NCBI GenBank assembly: GCA_963808705.1
Contig: CAWEHB010000015.1
Coordinates: 124,001 to 188,000, forward strand
Length of the DNA stretch: 64,000 bases
Source: JASHPR01 sp963808705
GTDB taxonomy: Bacteria; Actinomycetota; Actinomycetes; Streptosporangiales; Streptosporangiaceae
Direction: 5' to 3'
In this document: in pieces, positions 8,583-17,037 of the stretch
How positions within the stretch are numbered: position 1 is the first letter of the stretch
Layout of the letters: each line of letters begins with the position of its first letter
Made by a program: the position numbers and the translations under genes
The notes under the pieces: generated by a model
The model's database searches: none
What the model was told of the DNA's origin: nothing
The model's input: the letters and a program-made list of their open reading frames with translations, nothing else

Positions 8583-9732
8583 ATCGCAGGTGCTCGGGCC
8601 GCGCGCGCTGGGCCGGGCACTGCTCGAGCGCCAGATGCTGCTGCGCCGGGCCCACCTGGCCCCGCTGCCGGCCATCGAGCACCTGGCGGGAATGCAGTCC
8701 CAGGCACCGAACGCGCCCTACCTCGGTCTGTGGACCCGGCTGGCCGAGTTCCGGCCGGGGCAGCTGGCGGCGCTGATGACCGAGCGGGCCGTTGTGCGCG
8801 GCCACCTGATGCGGAACACGGTCCACCTGGTGTCGGCCCGCGACTTCCTGGCCGTGCGCGGCCTGCTCCAGCCCGTCCTGGCCCGCACCTTTGCCAGCTC
8901 CGTCTTCGCCCGCAACCTGGACGGCGTCGACCTGGGCGCGCTGCTCGACGCCGGGCGGGCGCTGCTGGCCGACCGGCCGCGCACCCGCGCCGAGCTCGGC
9001 AGGCTGCTCGGTCAACGGTGGCCGGACCGAGACCCCATCTCGCTGGCCTACGCCATCACTCACCTGGTGCCCGCGGTCCAGGTACCGCCCCGCGGGATCT
9101 GGGGGGCGACCGGCCAGGCCGCCTACACCACGGCGGAGGCGTGGCTGGGCGACCGGCCGACGGCCGGCGTGACCGGCGCGACCGGCGCAAGCGGCGCGCC
9201 CGACGCGACCGACGCCTCCCTCGACGGACTGGTGCTCAGGTACCTGGCCGCGTACGGGCCGGCCACGGTCCAGGACGTCCAGGCCTGGTGCGGGCTGACC
9301 CGGCTCGCCGAGGTGGCCGGGCGGCTGCGCCCGCACCTGCGCGCGTTCCGCGACCAGGACGGCCGCGAGCTGCTCGACCTGCCGGACGCCCCCAGGCCGG
9401 ACCCGGACACGCCGGCCCCGCCGCGGTTCCTGCCCGAGTACGACAACGTGCTGCTCTCCCACGCCGACCGCGCCCGGATCATCCCCGGCCGGCGCAAGGT
9501 CCCGCTGCCGCCCGGCCTGGGCGGGACCAGCGGCACCGTGCTCATCGACGGCCTGTGCCAGGCCACCTGGAAGATCGTCCGCCAGCGCGGCGGCGTGACC
9601 CTGCGGATCGAGCCCTTCCCGCGGCTACCTGCCGGGCAGGCCGCGGCGGTCACCGCGGAAGGCGCCCGGCTGCTGGCCTCCGTCGCACCCGGCGCCGACC
9701 CCGGCGACATCCATCTCGCCCGGCCAACCTGA
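8575..9732 (+). CDS. Winged-helix DNA-binding protein (AlkZ/YcaQ-like)
   Basis: A 385-residue member of the winged-helix family that includes the interstrand-crosslink glycosylases AlkZ and YcaQ. It shows the conserved N-terminal HLAGMQSQAPNAPYLGLWTR, RGHLMRNTVHLVSARD, PPRGIWGATGQAAY and a C-terminal FLPEYDNVLLSHADR. DNA-lesion glycosylase activity is known for some homologues; here it is only an inference. The GTG start overlaps the peptidase stop, so the two genes are probably translated together. A decayed relative sits at 3949-4137. Confidence 0.85.
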   Translation: MAESQVLGPRALGRALLERQMLLRRAHLAPLPAIEHLAGMQSQAPNAPYLGLWTRLAEFRPGQLAALMTERAVVRGHLMRNTVHLVSARDFLAVRGLLQPVLARTFASSVFARNLDGVDLGALLDAGRALLADRPRTRAELGRLLGQRWPDRDPISLAYAITHLVPAVQVPPRGIWGATGQAAYTTAEAWLGDRPTAGVTGATGASGAPDATDASLDGLVLRYLAAYGPATVQDVQAWCGLTRLAEVAGRLRPHLRAFRDQDGRELLDLPDAPRPDPDTPAPPRFLPEYDNVLLSHADRARIIPGRRKVPLPPGLGGTSGTVLIDGLCQATWKIVRQRGGVTLRIEPFPRLPAGQAAAVTAEGARLLASVAPGADPGDIHLARPT

Positions 9733-9778
9733 GCGACTGGCCCGCAAAAATCCCCTAGGGGGGCCATACTGGTATTCC

Positions 9779-10009
9779 GTGAAAACAGCGCGCGCCACGA
9801 CTCGGCGCTATTTCCCCGGAAGCCCTTTCAACAACATCCCGGAGCCAGTCCGGCACGTCGAGCATTACGCCCTGCATGATCAGGTAACGCACGACAGGTA
9901 CGGGCTCGGCGTGGTCATCGGTGTCGAGGAAGAAGTCGCCGTGCTCGTCGACTTCGGCACCCAGCAGGAACGAATCATCTCGCCGTACTCCAAGCTGACC
10001 AAGCTCTGA
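9779..10009 (+). CDS. Small conserved actinobacterial protein
   Basis: A 76-residue protein starting at GTG. After a basic N-terminus it has HDQVTHDRYGLGVVIGVEEE and AVLVDFGTQQERIIS, a small beta-barrel-like pattern reminiscent of CarD/KOW-type or SH3-like folds. The strong hydrophobic patterning and compositional fit suggest a real gene. No function can be assigned. Confidence 0.7.
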   Translation: MKTARATTRRYFPGSPFNNIPEPVRHVEHYALHDQVTHDRYGLGVVIGVEEEVAVLVDFGTQQERIISPYSKLTKL

Positions 10010-10134
10010 GGCATCGCCGTTCCCGGTGGCATTGCAGCGCCGCATGCCGTCCGGAACGGCAGCGCCTCCGCCCCCGGCCGTGTCCCGCCCGGCCGGCCGA
10101 CCGGTGATGAGCCTCCTGACCACAGGGCCGACGG

Positions 10135-11343
10135 CTAAGCCGGGACAACAAGCTCGTCGCCGCGGCGCCTGAGTTCGGCGACCGTGGTCACGCCGAGCAG
10201 TTGCATGGTGCGGCGGAACTGTGCGACCAGCAGGTCGATGGCGTGCTCGACGCCGGGTTGCCCGGCCACGGCGAGGCCGTACAGGTAGCTGCGGCCCACC
10301 ACGCACATGTCGGCTCCGCGTGCGATCGCCACGGCGATGTCGGCACCGTGGCGGATGCCCGAGTCCAAGACGATGGCCACGTTCTCGCCGACCACCTCTC
10401 GCACCGGCCGGACCAGGTCGATCGTGGGGACGCACCGGTCAAGCTGGCGGCCGCCGTGGTTGGACAGGTGAATGCCGTCTACCCCGGCGGACACCGCCCG
10501 GGCGGCGTCGGCCGGGCCGAGAGGACCCTTCAGCAGCAGCCGGCCCGGCCAGATCCCGCGGATCCAGTCAAGATCATCCCAGTCCAGGGTGGGGTCGAAG
10601 AGCGAGATGATGTCGGCGATCGTGGTGCCGGCGCCCGACTCGGGCGGGCTGATGTTGGCGTACCCGAGGGCCGGGCCGCGCAGCATCGACGTCCAGTAGC
10701 CGGGGCGCACCGCGATGTCGAGCAGGGCACGCGGCGTGAGCTTCGGCGGCATCGTGAGCCCGGCCCGCAGGTCCCGGGTCCGGCGCCCGGACACCGGCGT
10801 GTCCACCGTGATCTCGAGCACCCCGAACCCGGCGTTGGCCGCCCGGCCGATCAGCTGGTCCGCGAGGTCCCGGTCGCGCAGCACGTACAGCTGGAACCAC
10901 AGGTCGCCGTGGCCGGTCCCGGCCACCTCCTCGATCGTGGCCGTGCTGACGGTCGACAGGCAGTACGACAGCCCGCGGGCGGCCGCCGCCCGGGCCACGG
11001 CGCACTCCCCCGCCTGGTGCACCAGCCGGGTGAAGCCCGTGGGGGCGAGGCCGACCGGCGCCGACATGCTGGAGCCGAGTACCGACACGCGAAGCTCCGG
11101 ATCGGCCACGTCGCGCAGCACCCGGGGCCGGAACTTCCAGCGACGCAGCGCCGCCTGGTTGGCGCGCAGCGTGAGCTCGTCGTCGGCGCCGCCGTCGACA
11201 TAGCCGAAGACCGGCCGGGGCAGCCGACGGTACGCGGCCCGGCGCAGGTCACCGACGTCGTGGCAGCGGCTCAGCACCCGACGGTCGCGACCCGGCTGGA
11301 ACCCCTGCGGCCGTACGAGCTCGCGGATCTCCCGGGGCTTCAC
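10135..11343 (-). CDS. FMN-dependent alpha-hydroxyacid dehydrogenase/oxidase
   Basis: A 402-residue enzyme of the L-lactate dehydrogenase / glycolate oxidase / mandelate dehydrogenase family. FMN and substrate motifs are all present: APTGFTRLVHQAGE, the active-site base in LSNHGGRQLD, and the phosphate loop region DSGIRHGADIAVAIARGA. It oxidises a 2-hydroxyacid to the 2-oxoacid; L-lactate or mandelate are likely but not provable. A short GntR gene ends up 11 bases upstream in the same direction, suggesting co-transcription and local control. Confidence 0.9.
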   Translation of the reverse strand: MKPREIRELVRPQGFQPGRDRRVLSRCHDVGDLRRAAYRRLPRPVFGYVDGGADDELTLRANQAALRRWKFRPRVLRDVADPELRVSVLGSSMSAPVGLAPTGFTRLVHQAGECAVARAAAARGLSYCLSTVSTATIEEVAGTGHGDLWFQLYVLRDRDLADQLIGRAANAGFGVLEITVDTPVSGRRTRDLRAGLTMPPKLTPRALLDIAVRPGYWTSMLRGPALGYANISPPESGAGTTIADIISLFDPTLDWDDLDWIRGIWPGRLLLKGPLGPADAARAVSAGVDGIHLSNHGGRQLDRCVPTIDLVRPVREVVGENVAIVLDSGIRHGADIAVAIARGADMCVVGRSYLYGLAVAGQPGVEHAIDLLVAQFRRTMQLLGVTTVAELRRRGDELVVPA

Positions 11344-11354
11344 GTTGCTCGCCG

Positions 11355-11651
11355 CTAGTGGGAAACGTGGCCGTGCGGGCGCACCGGGACCTGCCGGTCA
11401 CCGGCGCCGCCGGACCGTCCTGGCCGCCGCTCGATCACGAAGGTCCCCCGGCCCGGGACGGTTTCAACCAAGCCCTCTTTGACCAGGATGTTGATCGCCC
11501 GGCGGACGGTGCCGACTGCCAGCCGGGTTTCCTCGGTGAGCTTGGTGATCGACGGCAGCTGGCTCGTGATTTTGCCGGACTCTATTTCGGCCCGCAACAG
11601 CCCCGCGAGCTGCAGGTACGGGTGCTCCGGCGAGGTCTCGTCGATCTGCAC
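11355..11651 (-). CDS. Short GntR-family regulator
   Basis: A 98-residue protein with a GntR winged helix (YLQLAGLLRAEIESGKI, LPSITKLTEETRLAVGTVRR, VETVPGRGTFV) and essentially no effector domain. Such minimal GntR proteins are common in actinobacteria, often next to small conserved proteins. It lies directly upstream of the alpha-hydroxyacid dehydrogenase and is divergent from a small ORF at 11737. Direct repeats in the 85-bp divergent region are plausible binding sites. Confidence 0.85.
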   Translation of the reverse strand: MQIDETSPEHPYLQLAGLLRAEIESGKITSQLPSITKLTEETRLAVGTVRRAINILVKEGLVETVPGRGTFVIERRPGRSGGAGDRQVPVRPHGHVSH

Positions 11652-11696
11652 GCCGGTAACTTAACCGGCTGCGACATAGGAAAACCAGACTAGGCA

Positions 11697-11730
11697 TTGT
11701 CTAACATAGCTTGTCATGGCTTGTATAGTC
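11697..11730. promoter_or_regulatory. Divergent control region with GCTTGT direct repeats
   Basis: Between the short GntR gene and the small ORF at 11737 the sequence has two GCTTGT copies 10 bp apart (11709-11714 and 11719-11724), flanked by CTAACAT and ATAGTC. The spacing of one helical turn suits dimer binding by the adjacent GntR protein. It is AT-richer than its surroundings. Confidence 0.35.
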
Positions 11731-11736
11731 AACGCC

Positions 11737-11934
11737 ATGGACTCCACTGATGACGCCGCCAAGATCGCCGGGGAGTCCCCGGACTGGGAAGCCTGGCAGG
11801 GCATCGACCGGTTGTGGCACGCGCGGGTCCGCGGAGCCGTTCCCTCGGTGATGGTCCACGGAGAGGACCTGGTCGACCTGCGCGATCAGATTATCCGGTT
11901 CGTGAATCGCTCCCGCGGCGACACTCCGCGGTGA
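11737..11934 (+). CDS. Small hypothetical protein divergent from GntR
   Basis: A 65-residue acidic protein (starting MDSTDDAAKIAGESPDWEAW, ending near DLRDQIIRFVNRS). The ATG at 11737 is taken; a frame from GTG/ATG seven codons earlier is also open but lies inside the putative operator. No recognisable domain. Its pairing with a minimal GntR gene is a recurrent actinobacterial arrangement, so they may be functionally linked. Confidence 0.55.
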   Translation: MDSTDDAAKIAGESPDWEAWQGIDRLWHARVRGAVPSVMVHGEDLVDLRDQIIRFVNRSRGDTPR

Positions 11935-11985
11935 CGGACGGCCAGGGCCGCTCCGGGAGCGGCCCTGGCCGCGTAGGGTCGATGG

Positions 11986-12786
11986 GTGGCGGACCGAGCG
12001 GATCAAGCGGACCGGGCGGACCGGGCGGACCGGGCCGACCGGGCGATCCTGGTGACCGGGGCCTCGCGGGGCATCGGCCGCGCCATCGCCCGGGCCTTCG
12101 CCGGCCAGGGCGACCGGGTGGCGGTACACCATCGCGACTCGGCCGGGCTCGCGGCCGAGGTGCTGGCCGGGCTGCCCGGCCGCGGCCACGCGGTGGTGCA
12201 GGCCGACCTGACCGACCCGGACGCGGTCCGCCGCATGGTAGACCGCGCCTGCGACGCCCTGGGCGGCCTGGATGTCCTGGTCAACAACGCCGGCGTCTTC
12301 GCCCCGCACCCGATCGCGGAGGTGTCGTACGAACAGTGGCAGGCGGCCTGGCACCAGACGCTGGGGGTCAACCTCGTCGGCGCCGCCAACGTGACCTGGT
12401 GCGCGGTCCAGCACATGATCAGCCGGGGAGGCGGCGGGCGCATCGTCAACGTGTCCTCCCGCGGCGCCTTCCGCGGCGAGCCCCGCCAGCCGGCCTACGG
12501 GGCCAGCAAGGCCGGCCTGAACGCCTTGGGCCAGTCGCTGGCCCGGGCCCTCGCCCCGCACGGCATCGCGGTCGCCACCGTGGCCCCCGGTTTCGTCGAC
12601 ACCGACATGGCCGCGGACCACCTCAGCGGCCCGGCCGGCGAGGAGATCCGGGCCCAGAGCCCGTTCCGGCGGGTCGCCGAGGCCGAGGAGATCGCGGCCG
12701 CGGTGCTGTACCTGGCCTCGCCGCAGGCCGAATGGGCCAGCGGCGCCATCCTCGACCTCAACGGCGCCTCCTACCTGCGCTCCTAG
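11986..12786 (+). CDS. SDR-family oxidoreductase with ADR-repeat N-terminus
   Basis: A 266-residue classical short-chain dehydrogenase: cofactor motif TGASRGIG, NNAG, the serine in NVSSRG and the catalytic pair in YGASK. NAD(P)(H)-dependent reduction or oxidation of an unknown carbonyl or alcohol is expected. The first 20 residues consist of repeated ADR units encoded by 9-bp GCGGACCGG-type repeats (about 11998-12046). This is not part of the fold, and a later start is possible but none is obvious. It converges with the DUF4230 remnant. Confidence 0.85.
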   Translation: MADRADQADRADRADRADRAILVTGASRGIGRAIARAFAGQGDRVAVHHRDSAGLAAEVLAGLPGRGHAVVQADLTDPDAVRRMVDRACDALGGLDVLVNNAGVFAPHPIAEVSYEQWQAAWHQTLGVNLVGAANVTWCAVQHMISRGGGGRIVNVSSRGAFRGEPRQPAYGASKAGLNALGQSLARALAPHGIAVATVAPGFVDTDMAADHLSGPAGEEIRAQSPFRRVAEAEEIAAAVLYLASPQAEWASGAILDLNGASYLRS

Positions 12787-13120
12787 CCGGCGGCGCGGCT
12801 GAAGGTGACGGTGACCTGCTGGAATCCCAGTGAGTGCAGCATGCCGTCGAGCATGCCCGTGGTGTTCCGCTCCGCCTCGGCGAGCAGCGGGCTCTGCCGG
12901 GCGGCGTCCTCGATCTTCTGCTGGGCCAGGATGTAGACCTGCTGCTGACTGTTCGGGTTGCCGGAGAAGAAGTTCCCGATCCGGTTCAGCAGCCCCTGCT
13001 GCCCCGCGTAGACGTAGGACTGGCTGACGTTGAGCACGGCGGGCTCGAGTTGCGCGGGCGGCAGGGTGATCGTTACCGACGCGCGGTCCGGCGCGCCCGC
13101 GTTTTCGTCAGCTCTTCGCG
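12783..13120 (-). pseudogene. C-terminal remnant of a DUF4230-type protein
   Basis: The minus-strand frame encodes VTITLPPAQLEPAVLNVSQS, then YVYAGQQGLLNRIGNFF and a closing GFQQVTVTF. These look like the last third of DUF4230 proteins. Upstream the frame is closed by a stop at about 13120, inside the end of the neighbouring membrane-protein gene, so no N-terminal half or membrane anchor can exist. It could be expressed from the GTG at 13037 as an 84-residue peptide, but truncation is the simplest reading. Confidence 0.55.
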
Positions 13121-13857
13121 GAGCTCACGGGCTCGGTGGCGGGTTCGGCGGTCTCGGTCGTCGCCGCCTTGTTCCGGAGCGCGAACCTCCGCCAGCCGCC
13201 GGTGCCCGTCGAGGCGTCCGTCGCAGCAGGCGTGGCCGACGTGGCAGGCGTTGCCGACCTGCGCCAGGCGCCGGTGCGCGTCGGGGCATCCGTGGTGACC
13301 GGCGTGGCCGACGTGGTCGATGTGACCGACGTGGCCGACGGGACGGGCTCGGCCGACGTGGCCGGCTTGGCGGGCTTGGCCAGCCGCGCGTCCCGGACGC
13401 CGATCACGGAGAAGCGGCCGAGCGCCATCGCCGCCACGAGCACTATGGCCACGCCCAGGCCGGTGAAGAAGCCGATCTGCTCCAGCGCGCGGGCCGCGGA
13501 CCCGCCGACCGGCGTCCCGGTGGTCATGTTCATCCCGGCCCAGGTCGGGCCGATCACGCTGCCCAGCGCGAACCAGGCACCGGCCAGCGCGGCCAGCCAC
13601 GCGCCGAAGTGCGCCATCGGCCGGTAGGCGCTGACCAGGACGATCAGGCCGCCGAGCACCGTGGCGGCCCCGGGCAGGACCTCCAGCCAGAGGCGGCCCG
13701 TGGTGTAGGTCCAGCCCTGGTCGGGGGTGTAGGCGTAGTGGAAATAGGGGCCGACGAAGGGAACCAGAGCGCCCCAGGCGCCCAGCAGGACCAGCAGCAG
13801 GCCGCTGAGCACGCCGCGGCTCCGGGGAACCCGCAGCATCCCGTTCATGTGGATCAC
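13108..13857 (-). CDS. Four-helix membrane protein with Ala/Thr-rich tail
   Basis: A 249-residue protein. Residues 15-160 contain four hydrophobic helices with conserved-looking loops (FHYAYTPDQGWTYTTGRLWL, GPTWAGMNMTTG), a pattern I recognise from actinobacterial integral-membrane proteins of unknown role. From residue 160 on it is low-complexity Thr/Ala/Pro sequence with two copies of a TGxWRR-type unit. The start may be the GTG at 13857 or the ATG three codons later, which is better spaced from GGGAGA. Divergent from the next gene. Confidence 0.7.
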   Translation of the reverse strand: MIHMNGMLRVPRSRGVLSGLLLVLLGAWGALVPFVGPYFHYAYTPDQGWTYTTGRLWLEVLPGAATVLGGLIVLVSAYRPMAHFGAWLAALAGAWFALGSVIGPTWAGMNMTTGTPVGGSAARALEQIGFFTGLGVAIVLVAAMALGRFSVIGVRDARLAKPAKPATSAEPVPSATSVTSTTSATPVTTDAPTRTGAWRRSATPATSATPAATDASTGTGGWRRFALRNKAATTETAEPATEPVSSAKS

Positions 13858-14006
13858 ATCTCCCTCTGCAGGCGGAGGGTTTAGGAGCCTGCGCGCGCTC
13901 AGCTACCCGGCCGGCGAGAATCCATGCAAGGCGCTGGTAAGCACGGGTAATGCGGCTGATCGCCGGGCGGACGGCCCGCCCGGCGCGAGAGACGTCGAGG
14001 AGAGCC

Positions 14007-15122
14007 ATGGTGGTGCCGCTGGCCGGCCGGGTCATCGCGGCCGTCATTGGCGCGGTGCTGGTGTACACCGCGGCCCGCAGCGTGATCGGCACGGTGATCG
14101 TGCCGAGGCCGGTCGGCAGCTGGCTGACCCGGTGGGTCGACAAGATCGTGGCCTTCTGCTACGGCGCCGCGTCGAAGAAGATCAAGGACCACAAGCGGCG
14201 CGACCGGGTGCTCGCCGGGCAGGCGGCCACGATCCTGCTGCTCCAGCTGGTCGCCTGGCTGGCCATCTTCTACCTCGGCTTCTCGCTGTTGCAGTGGCCG
14301 TTCACGTCCCGCGGCATCACGTCCGCGTTCGACTTGGCGGGCACCGCGGTGTTCGGGCCGAACGACGCCCGTTCCGCCGCCGAGCGGACCATCGCCGATC
14401 TCGCGGCGATAGCGGCGCTCGTCACGGTCTCGCTGCAGATCGCCTACCTGCCCACCCTGTACGCGGCGTTCAACCGGCGCGAGACCGAGGTGACGCTGCT
14501 GAATGCCCGGGCCGGCGTCCCGTCCTGGGGCCCGGAGCTGCTGGCTCGCACCCACTACGCGCTGGGATCCGGGGTGTCGACCATCGACACCCTGCCCGAT
14601 CTCTACGACCGGTGGGAACGCTGGGCCGCCGACGTGGCCGAGAGCCACACTACGTACCTGCCGCTGGTCCGGTTCCGCTCGCCCAAGCCGATGTCGTCCT
14701 GGGTGACCGCGCTGCTGGCGGTCCTCGACTCGGCCGCGCTGATCCTTGCCCTGTCCCCGAAGAACGCGCCCGTCGTCCCGGCTCGCCAGTGCCTGCGCGG
14801 CGGGTTCTTGTGCTTCGGCGACGTGGCCCGGGCGATGGGCATCGAGGTCCCGGCCGAACCCGACCCGAGCGCGGGGATCAGCCTCAGTTACGACGAGTTC
14901 CTGGACGCGGTGGCCCGGATGCATAAGGTGAACTTCCCGACCGAGCGCACGCCCGAGGAGGCGTGGCCGGACTTCGTGGGCTGGCGGGTGAACTACGAGC
15001 AGGCCGCCTACGCGGTGGCCTACGCCCTCGACGTGGTGCCGGCGCTGTGGTCCGGCCCGCGGCCCAACCCGCGCCCCCAGATCCCCCCGATCCGGCCGCC
15101 CGAGGGCAAGCCGCCCAAGTAG
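14007..15122 (+). CDS. Ion-channel-like membrane protein
   Basis: A 371-residue protein. The ATG at 14007 follows GAGGAG; an open extension to 13950 is unlikely. It has an N-terminal helix (VIAAVIGAVLVYTAARSVIG), a second around LLLQLVAWLAIFYLGFSLLQ, a third in DLAAIAALVTVSLQIAYLPT, and a large soluble C-terminal half ending in a Pro-rich tail. The arrangement resembles bacterial two-pore-domain-like channel relatives but I see no TxGYG selectivity filter, so transport activity is unproven. The HEAGH protein gene starts 8 bases after its stop. Confidence 0.65.
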   Translation: MVVPLAGRVIAAVIGAVLVYTAARSVIGTVIVPRPVGSWLTRWVDKIVAFCYGAASKKIKDHKRRDRVLAGQAATILLLQLVAWLAIFYLGFSLLQWPFTSRGITSAFDLAGTAVFGPNDARSAAERTIADLAAIAALVTVSLQIAYLPTLYAAFNRRETEVTLLNARAGVPSWGPELLARTHYALGSGVSTIDTLPDLYDRWERWAADVAESHTTYLPLVRFRSPKPMSSWVTALLAVLDSAALILALSPKNAPVVPARQCLRGGFLCFGDVARAMGIEVPAEPDPSAGISLSYDEFLDAVARMHKVNFPTERTPEEAWPDFVGWRVNYEQAAYAVAYALDVVPALWSGPRPNPRPQIPPIRPPEGKPPK

Positions 15123-15129
15123 CCGCGCG

Positions 15130-15729
15130 ATGAAGCCTGTGGAGCAGCGTGTCCTGACCGGGATCCGGGCCGAGCTGGGCCGGGTCATCCGGTACGACGA
15201 CGAGTCCATCGTGAACGACGTGTGGATCAGGCAGCGCTATGACTGCGGCTGCTTTCCCGGCCTGGCCACGGCCCGGAAGGCCACCGTCGAGACCGCCTGG
15301 CACGAGGCTGGTCACGCCGTGGCCGCACTGGCGGTGGGAGCGAGTTTCAGCTCGGCCAGCATCCGCCACGCCTGCGGCCAGGAAGGCCGGGTCCACGGCA
15401 TCAGGGGCGCCACCGACCGGGCGTTCGTCGTCGACGCGGCCGGCCAGATCGCGCAGCGGCTGCGGACCTGGACCATGCTCGAGCGTGACGACGAGCTACG
15501 CGCCTGGCTGCCCACCTGGAAGCGCGACGGCGGGGACGCGCGCCGATTCCGCCGCGCCGTGAGTCAGCGGGGCGAGCGCTTCGGCGCCGACGAATGCGCC
15601 GCGTGGCGCTGCAGCGAGCAGCTGCTGACCCCCCTGCGGCTGACGATCCGCGAGGTGGCCAGGGCGCTGCTGGTGCACCCGCGGCACCTGCCGTACGCGG
15701 TCGTGGCGGCGATCGCCGACGGCGGCTGA
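15130..15729 (+). CDS. Small HEAGH-motif protein (M41-like zinc site)
   Basis: A 199-residue soluble protein with a clear zinc-protease motif HEAGHAVAAL around residue 58, as in the peptidase domain of FtsH (M41) and related stand-alone proteins. No AAA+ domain or membrane helix is present, and a third ligand acid is not obvious. It follows the channel-like gene by 8 bp, suggesting one transcript. Proteolysis is a reasonable guess; the substrate may be its membrane neighbour. Confidence 0.6.
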   Translation: MKPVEQRVLTGIRAELGRVIRYDDESIVNDVWIRQRYDCGCFPGLATARKATVETAWHEAGHAVAALAVGASFSSASIRHACGQEGRVHGIRGATDRAFVVDAAGQIAQRLRTWTMLERDDELRAWLPTWKRDGGDARRFRRAVSQRGERFGADECAAWRCSEQLLTPLRLTIREVARALLVHPRHLPYAVVAAIADGG

Positions 15730-15801
15730 CGACCAGCGTGGCCCGCCGGGGTGGCGCGGATGGCGGCGGGGATCACCGACGATGGCAGGGAGGGCCTTGT
15801 G

Positions 15802-16143
15802 ATGACCAGGGATGAGCTGCTCGCCTACTGCCTGGCCAAGCCGGGCGCGTGGCAGGACGAGCCCTGGGAGGGCGACGTCGTGGTGAAGGTGAGCAGCAAG
15901 ATCTTCGCCTTCCTGGGGTCGGAATCGGCGGTCGGGCTCAAGTGCGGCCCGTCCCGGGAGGCGGCCGACGAGTGGCTGCTGCGCTACCCCGGCGACGCGT
16001 CGGTCATGGCCTACATCGGCCGGTCCGGCTGGAACAGCCTGCGGTTCGCGGGCGCGATCCCGGACGACGAGCTGCTGGAGGCCGTCGACGCCTCCTATGA
16101 GGCCGTGGTCAGCAGGCTGCCCAAGAAGGATCGCCCGGCCTAG
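15802..16143 (+). CDS. MmcQ/YjbR-family protein
   Basis: A 113-residue protein starting MTRDELLAYCLAKPGAWQDE, with VVVKVSSKIFAFLG, GLKCGP, and the C-terminal DELLEAVDASYEAVVSRLPK helix typical of YjbR proteins. Start chosen at the ATG at 15802, with AGGGAGG about 8 bases upstream; a GTG precedes it directly. Function unknown; the family is often called MmcQ-like. A relative is at 5179. Confidence 0.8.
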   Translation: MTRDELLAYCLAKPGAWQDEPWEGDVVVKVSSKIFAFLGSESAVGLKCGPSREAADEWLLRYPGDASVMAYIGRSGWNSLRFAGAIPDDELLEAVDASYEAVVSRLPKKDRPA

Positions 16144-16188
16144 CCCTGAGCCGACGCCGAGCCGCGGCGCCAGGCCTGCGGCCGGGTG

Positions 16189-17037
16189 TCAGAGCGCCAG
16201 CGCCTCGGCCAGCTTCCGGTAGCCGTCGGCCACGTCGGCATCTGGCGCGGTCAGCAGCTGGACGGCCACGTGGTCGGCGCCCGCGTCGAAGTGCTCGGCC
16301 AGCTGGGCCGGCACCTGCTCGCCGCTGCCGTGGGCGACCAGCGCGTCGATGAGCACGTCGCTGCCGCCGCCGCTCAGGTCCTCGTCGCTCCAGCCCAGGC
16401 GGCGCAGGTTGCTGGTGTAGTTGACCAGCCCGAGGTACGGGTTTTGCACCCGGGGGCGCCCGATCTCGCGCGCCCGCCGCGGGTCGGTCTCCAGCACCGC
16501 CTTCTGCTCCGGGGCCAGCAGCGGCCCGGGGCCGAGGATGGCACGCGCCCGGCGGGTGTGCTCGGGCGTGACCAGGTAGGGAATGGCGCCCGCGGTGCGC
16601 TCCGCGGCCAGGCGGAGCACCTTCGGGCCCAGCGCGGCGAGCACCAGGCTGTCGGCCGGGACGCCGTCGCCGAGCAGCACGTCGACGTAGCTCGCGAGCG
16701 TCTCGTACGGCTTGGCGTAGTGCTGCGTGGCCTCGCGGTGGCCCGCGCCCACGCCGAGCAGGAACCGGCCGGGGTGGCGGGCCTCGACTCGCGCGAACGA
16801 CGCGGCGACCACGTGCGCGTCGTCCTGCCACATGTTCACGATGCTGGTGGCCACGGTCAGGGTGGTCGTCGCGTCGAGGATCTGCTCGGGCGCCGTGAGC
16901 TGGCCGCTGGGCGAGCCGCCCAGCCACAGCGTGCCGAAGCCGAGCCGTTCCAGGTCCACGGCGAGCCCCGGCGCCACCTGGCTCGAGCCCCGCCAGATGC
17001 CGAACCGGCCCAGGTGATCACGCACGCGCTGAGTCAT
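16189..17037 (-). CDS. Luciferase-like (F420-type) oxidoreductase
   Basis: A 282-residue TIM-barrel enzyme of the bacterial luciferase superfamily. It has the TIGR-type LLM pattern: LGFGTLWLGGSP near the start, ATSIVNMWQDD, RFLLGVGAGHREA, and AHIPYLVT-like barrel strands (AGAIPYLVTPEHT). Actinobacterial members usually use coenzyme F420, which is inferred, not seen. The start overlaps the end of the PAP2 gene by 20 bases, so translation is probably coupled. Substrate unknown. Confidence 0.85.
   Translation of the reverse strand: MTQRVRDHLGRFGIWRGSSQVAPGLAVDLERLGFGTLWLGGSPSGQLTAPEQILDATTTLTVATSIVNMWQDDAHVVAASFARVEARHPGRFLLGVGAGHREATQHYAKPYETLASYVDVLLGDGVPADSLVLAALGPKVLRLAAERTAGAIPYLVTPEHTRRARAILGPGPLLAPEQKAVLETDPRRAREIGRPRVQNPYLGLVNYTSNLRRLGWSDEDLSGGGSDVLIDALVAHGSGEQVPAQLAEHFDAGADHVAVQLLTAPDADVADGYRKLAEALAL

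Noticed and set aside
5901..8675. 924-codon open frame on the minus strand opposite the M1 peptidase
   Set aside because: It is low-complexity Arg/Gly/Ala/Pro sequence with no domain, and it mirrors the codon bias of the real gene. Long antisense frames are common at this GC content.
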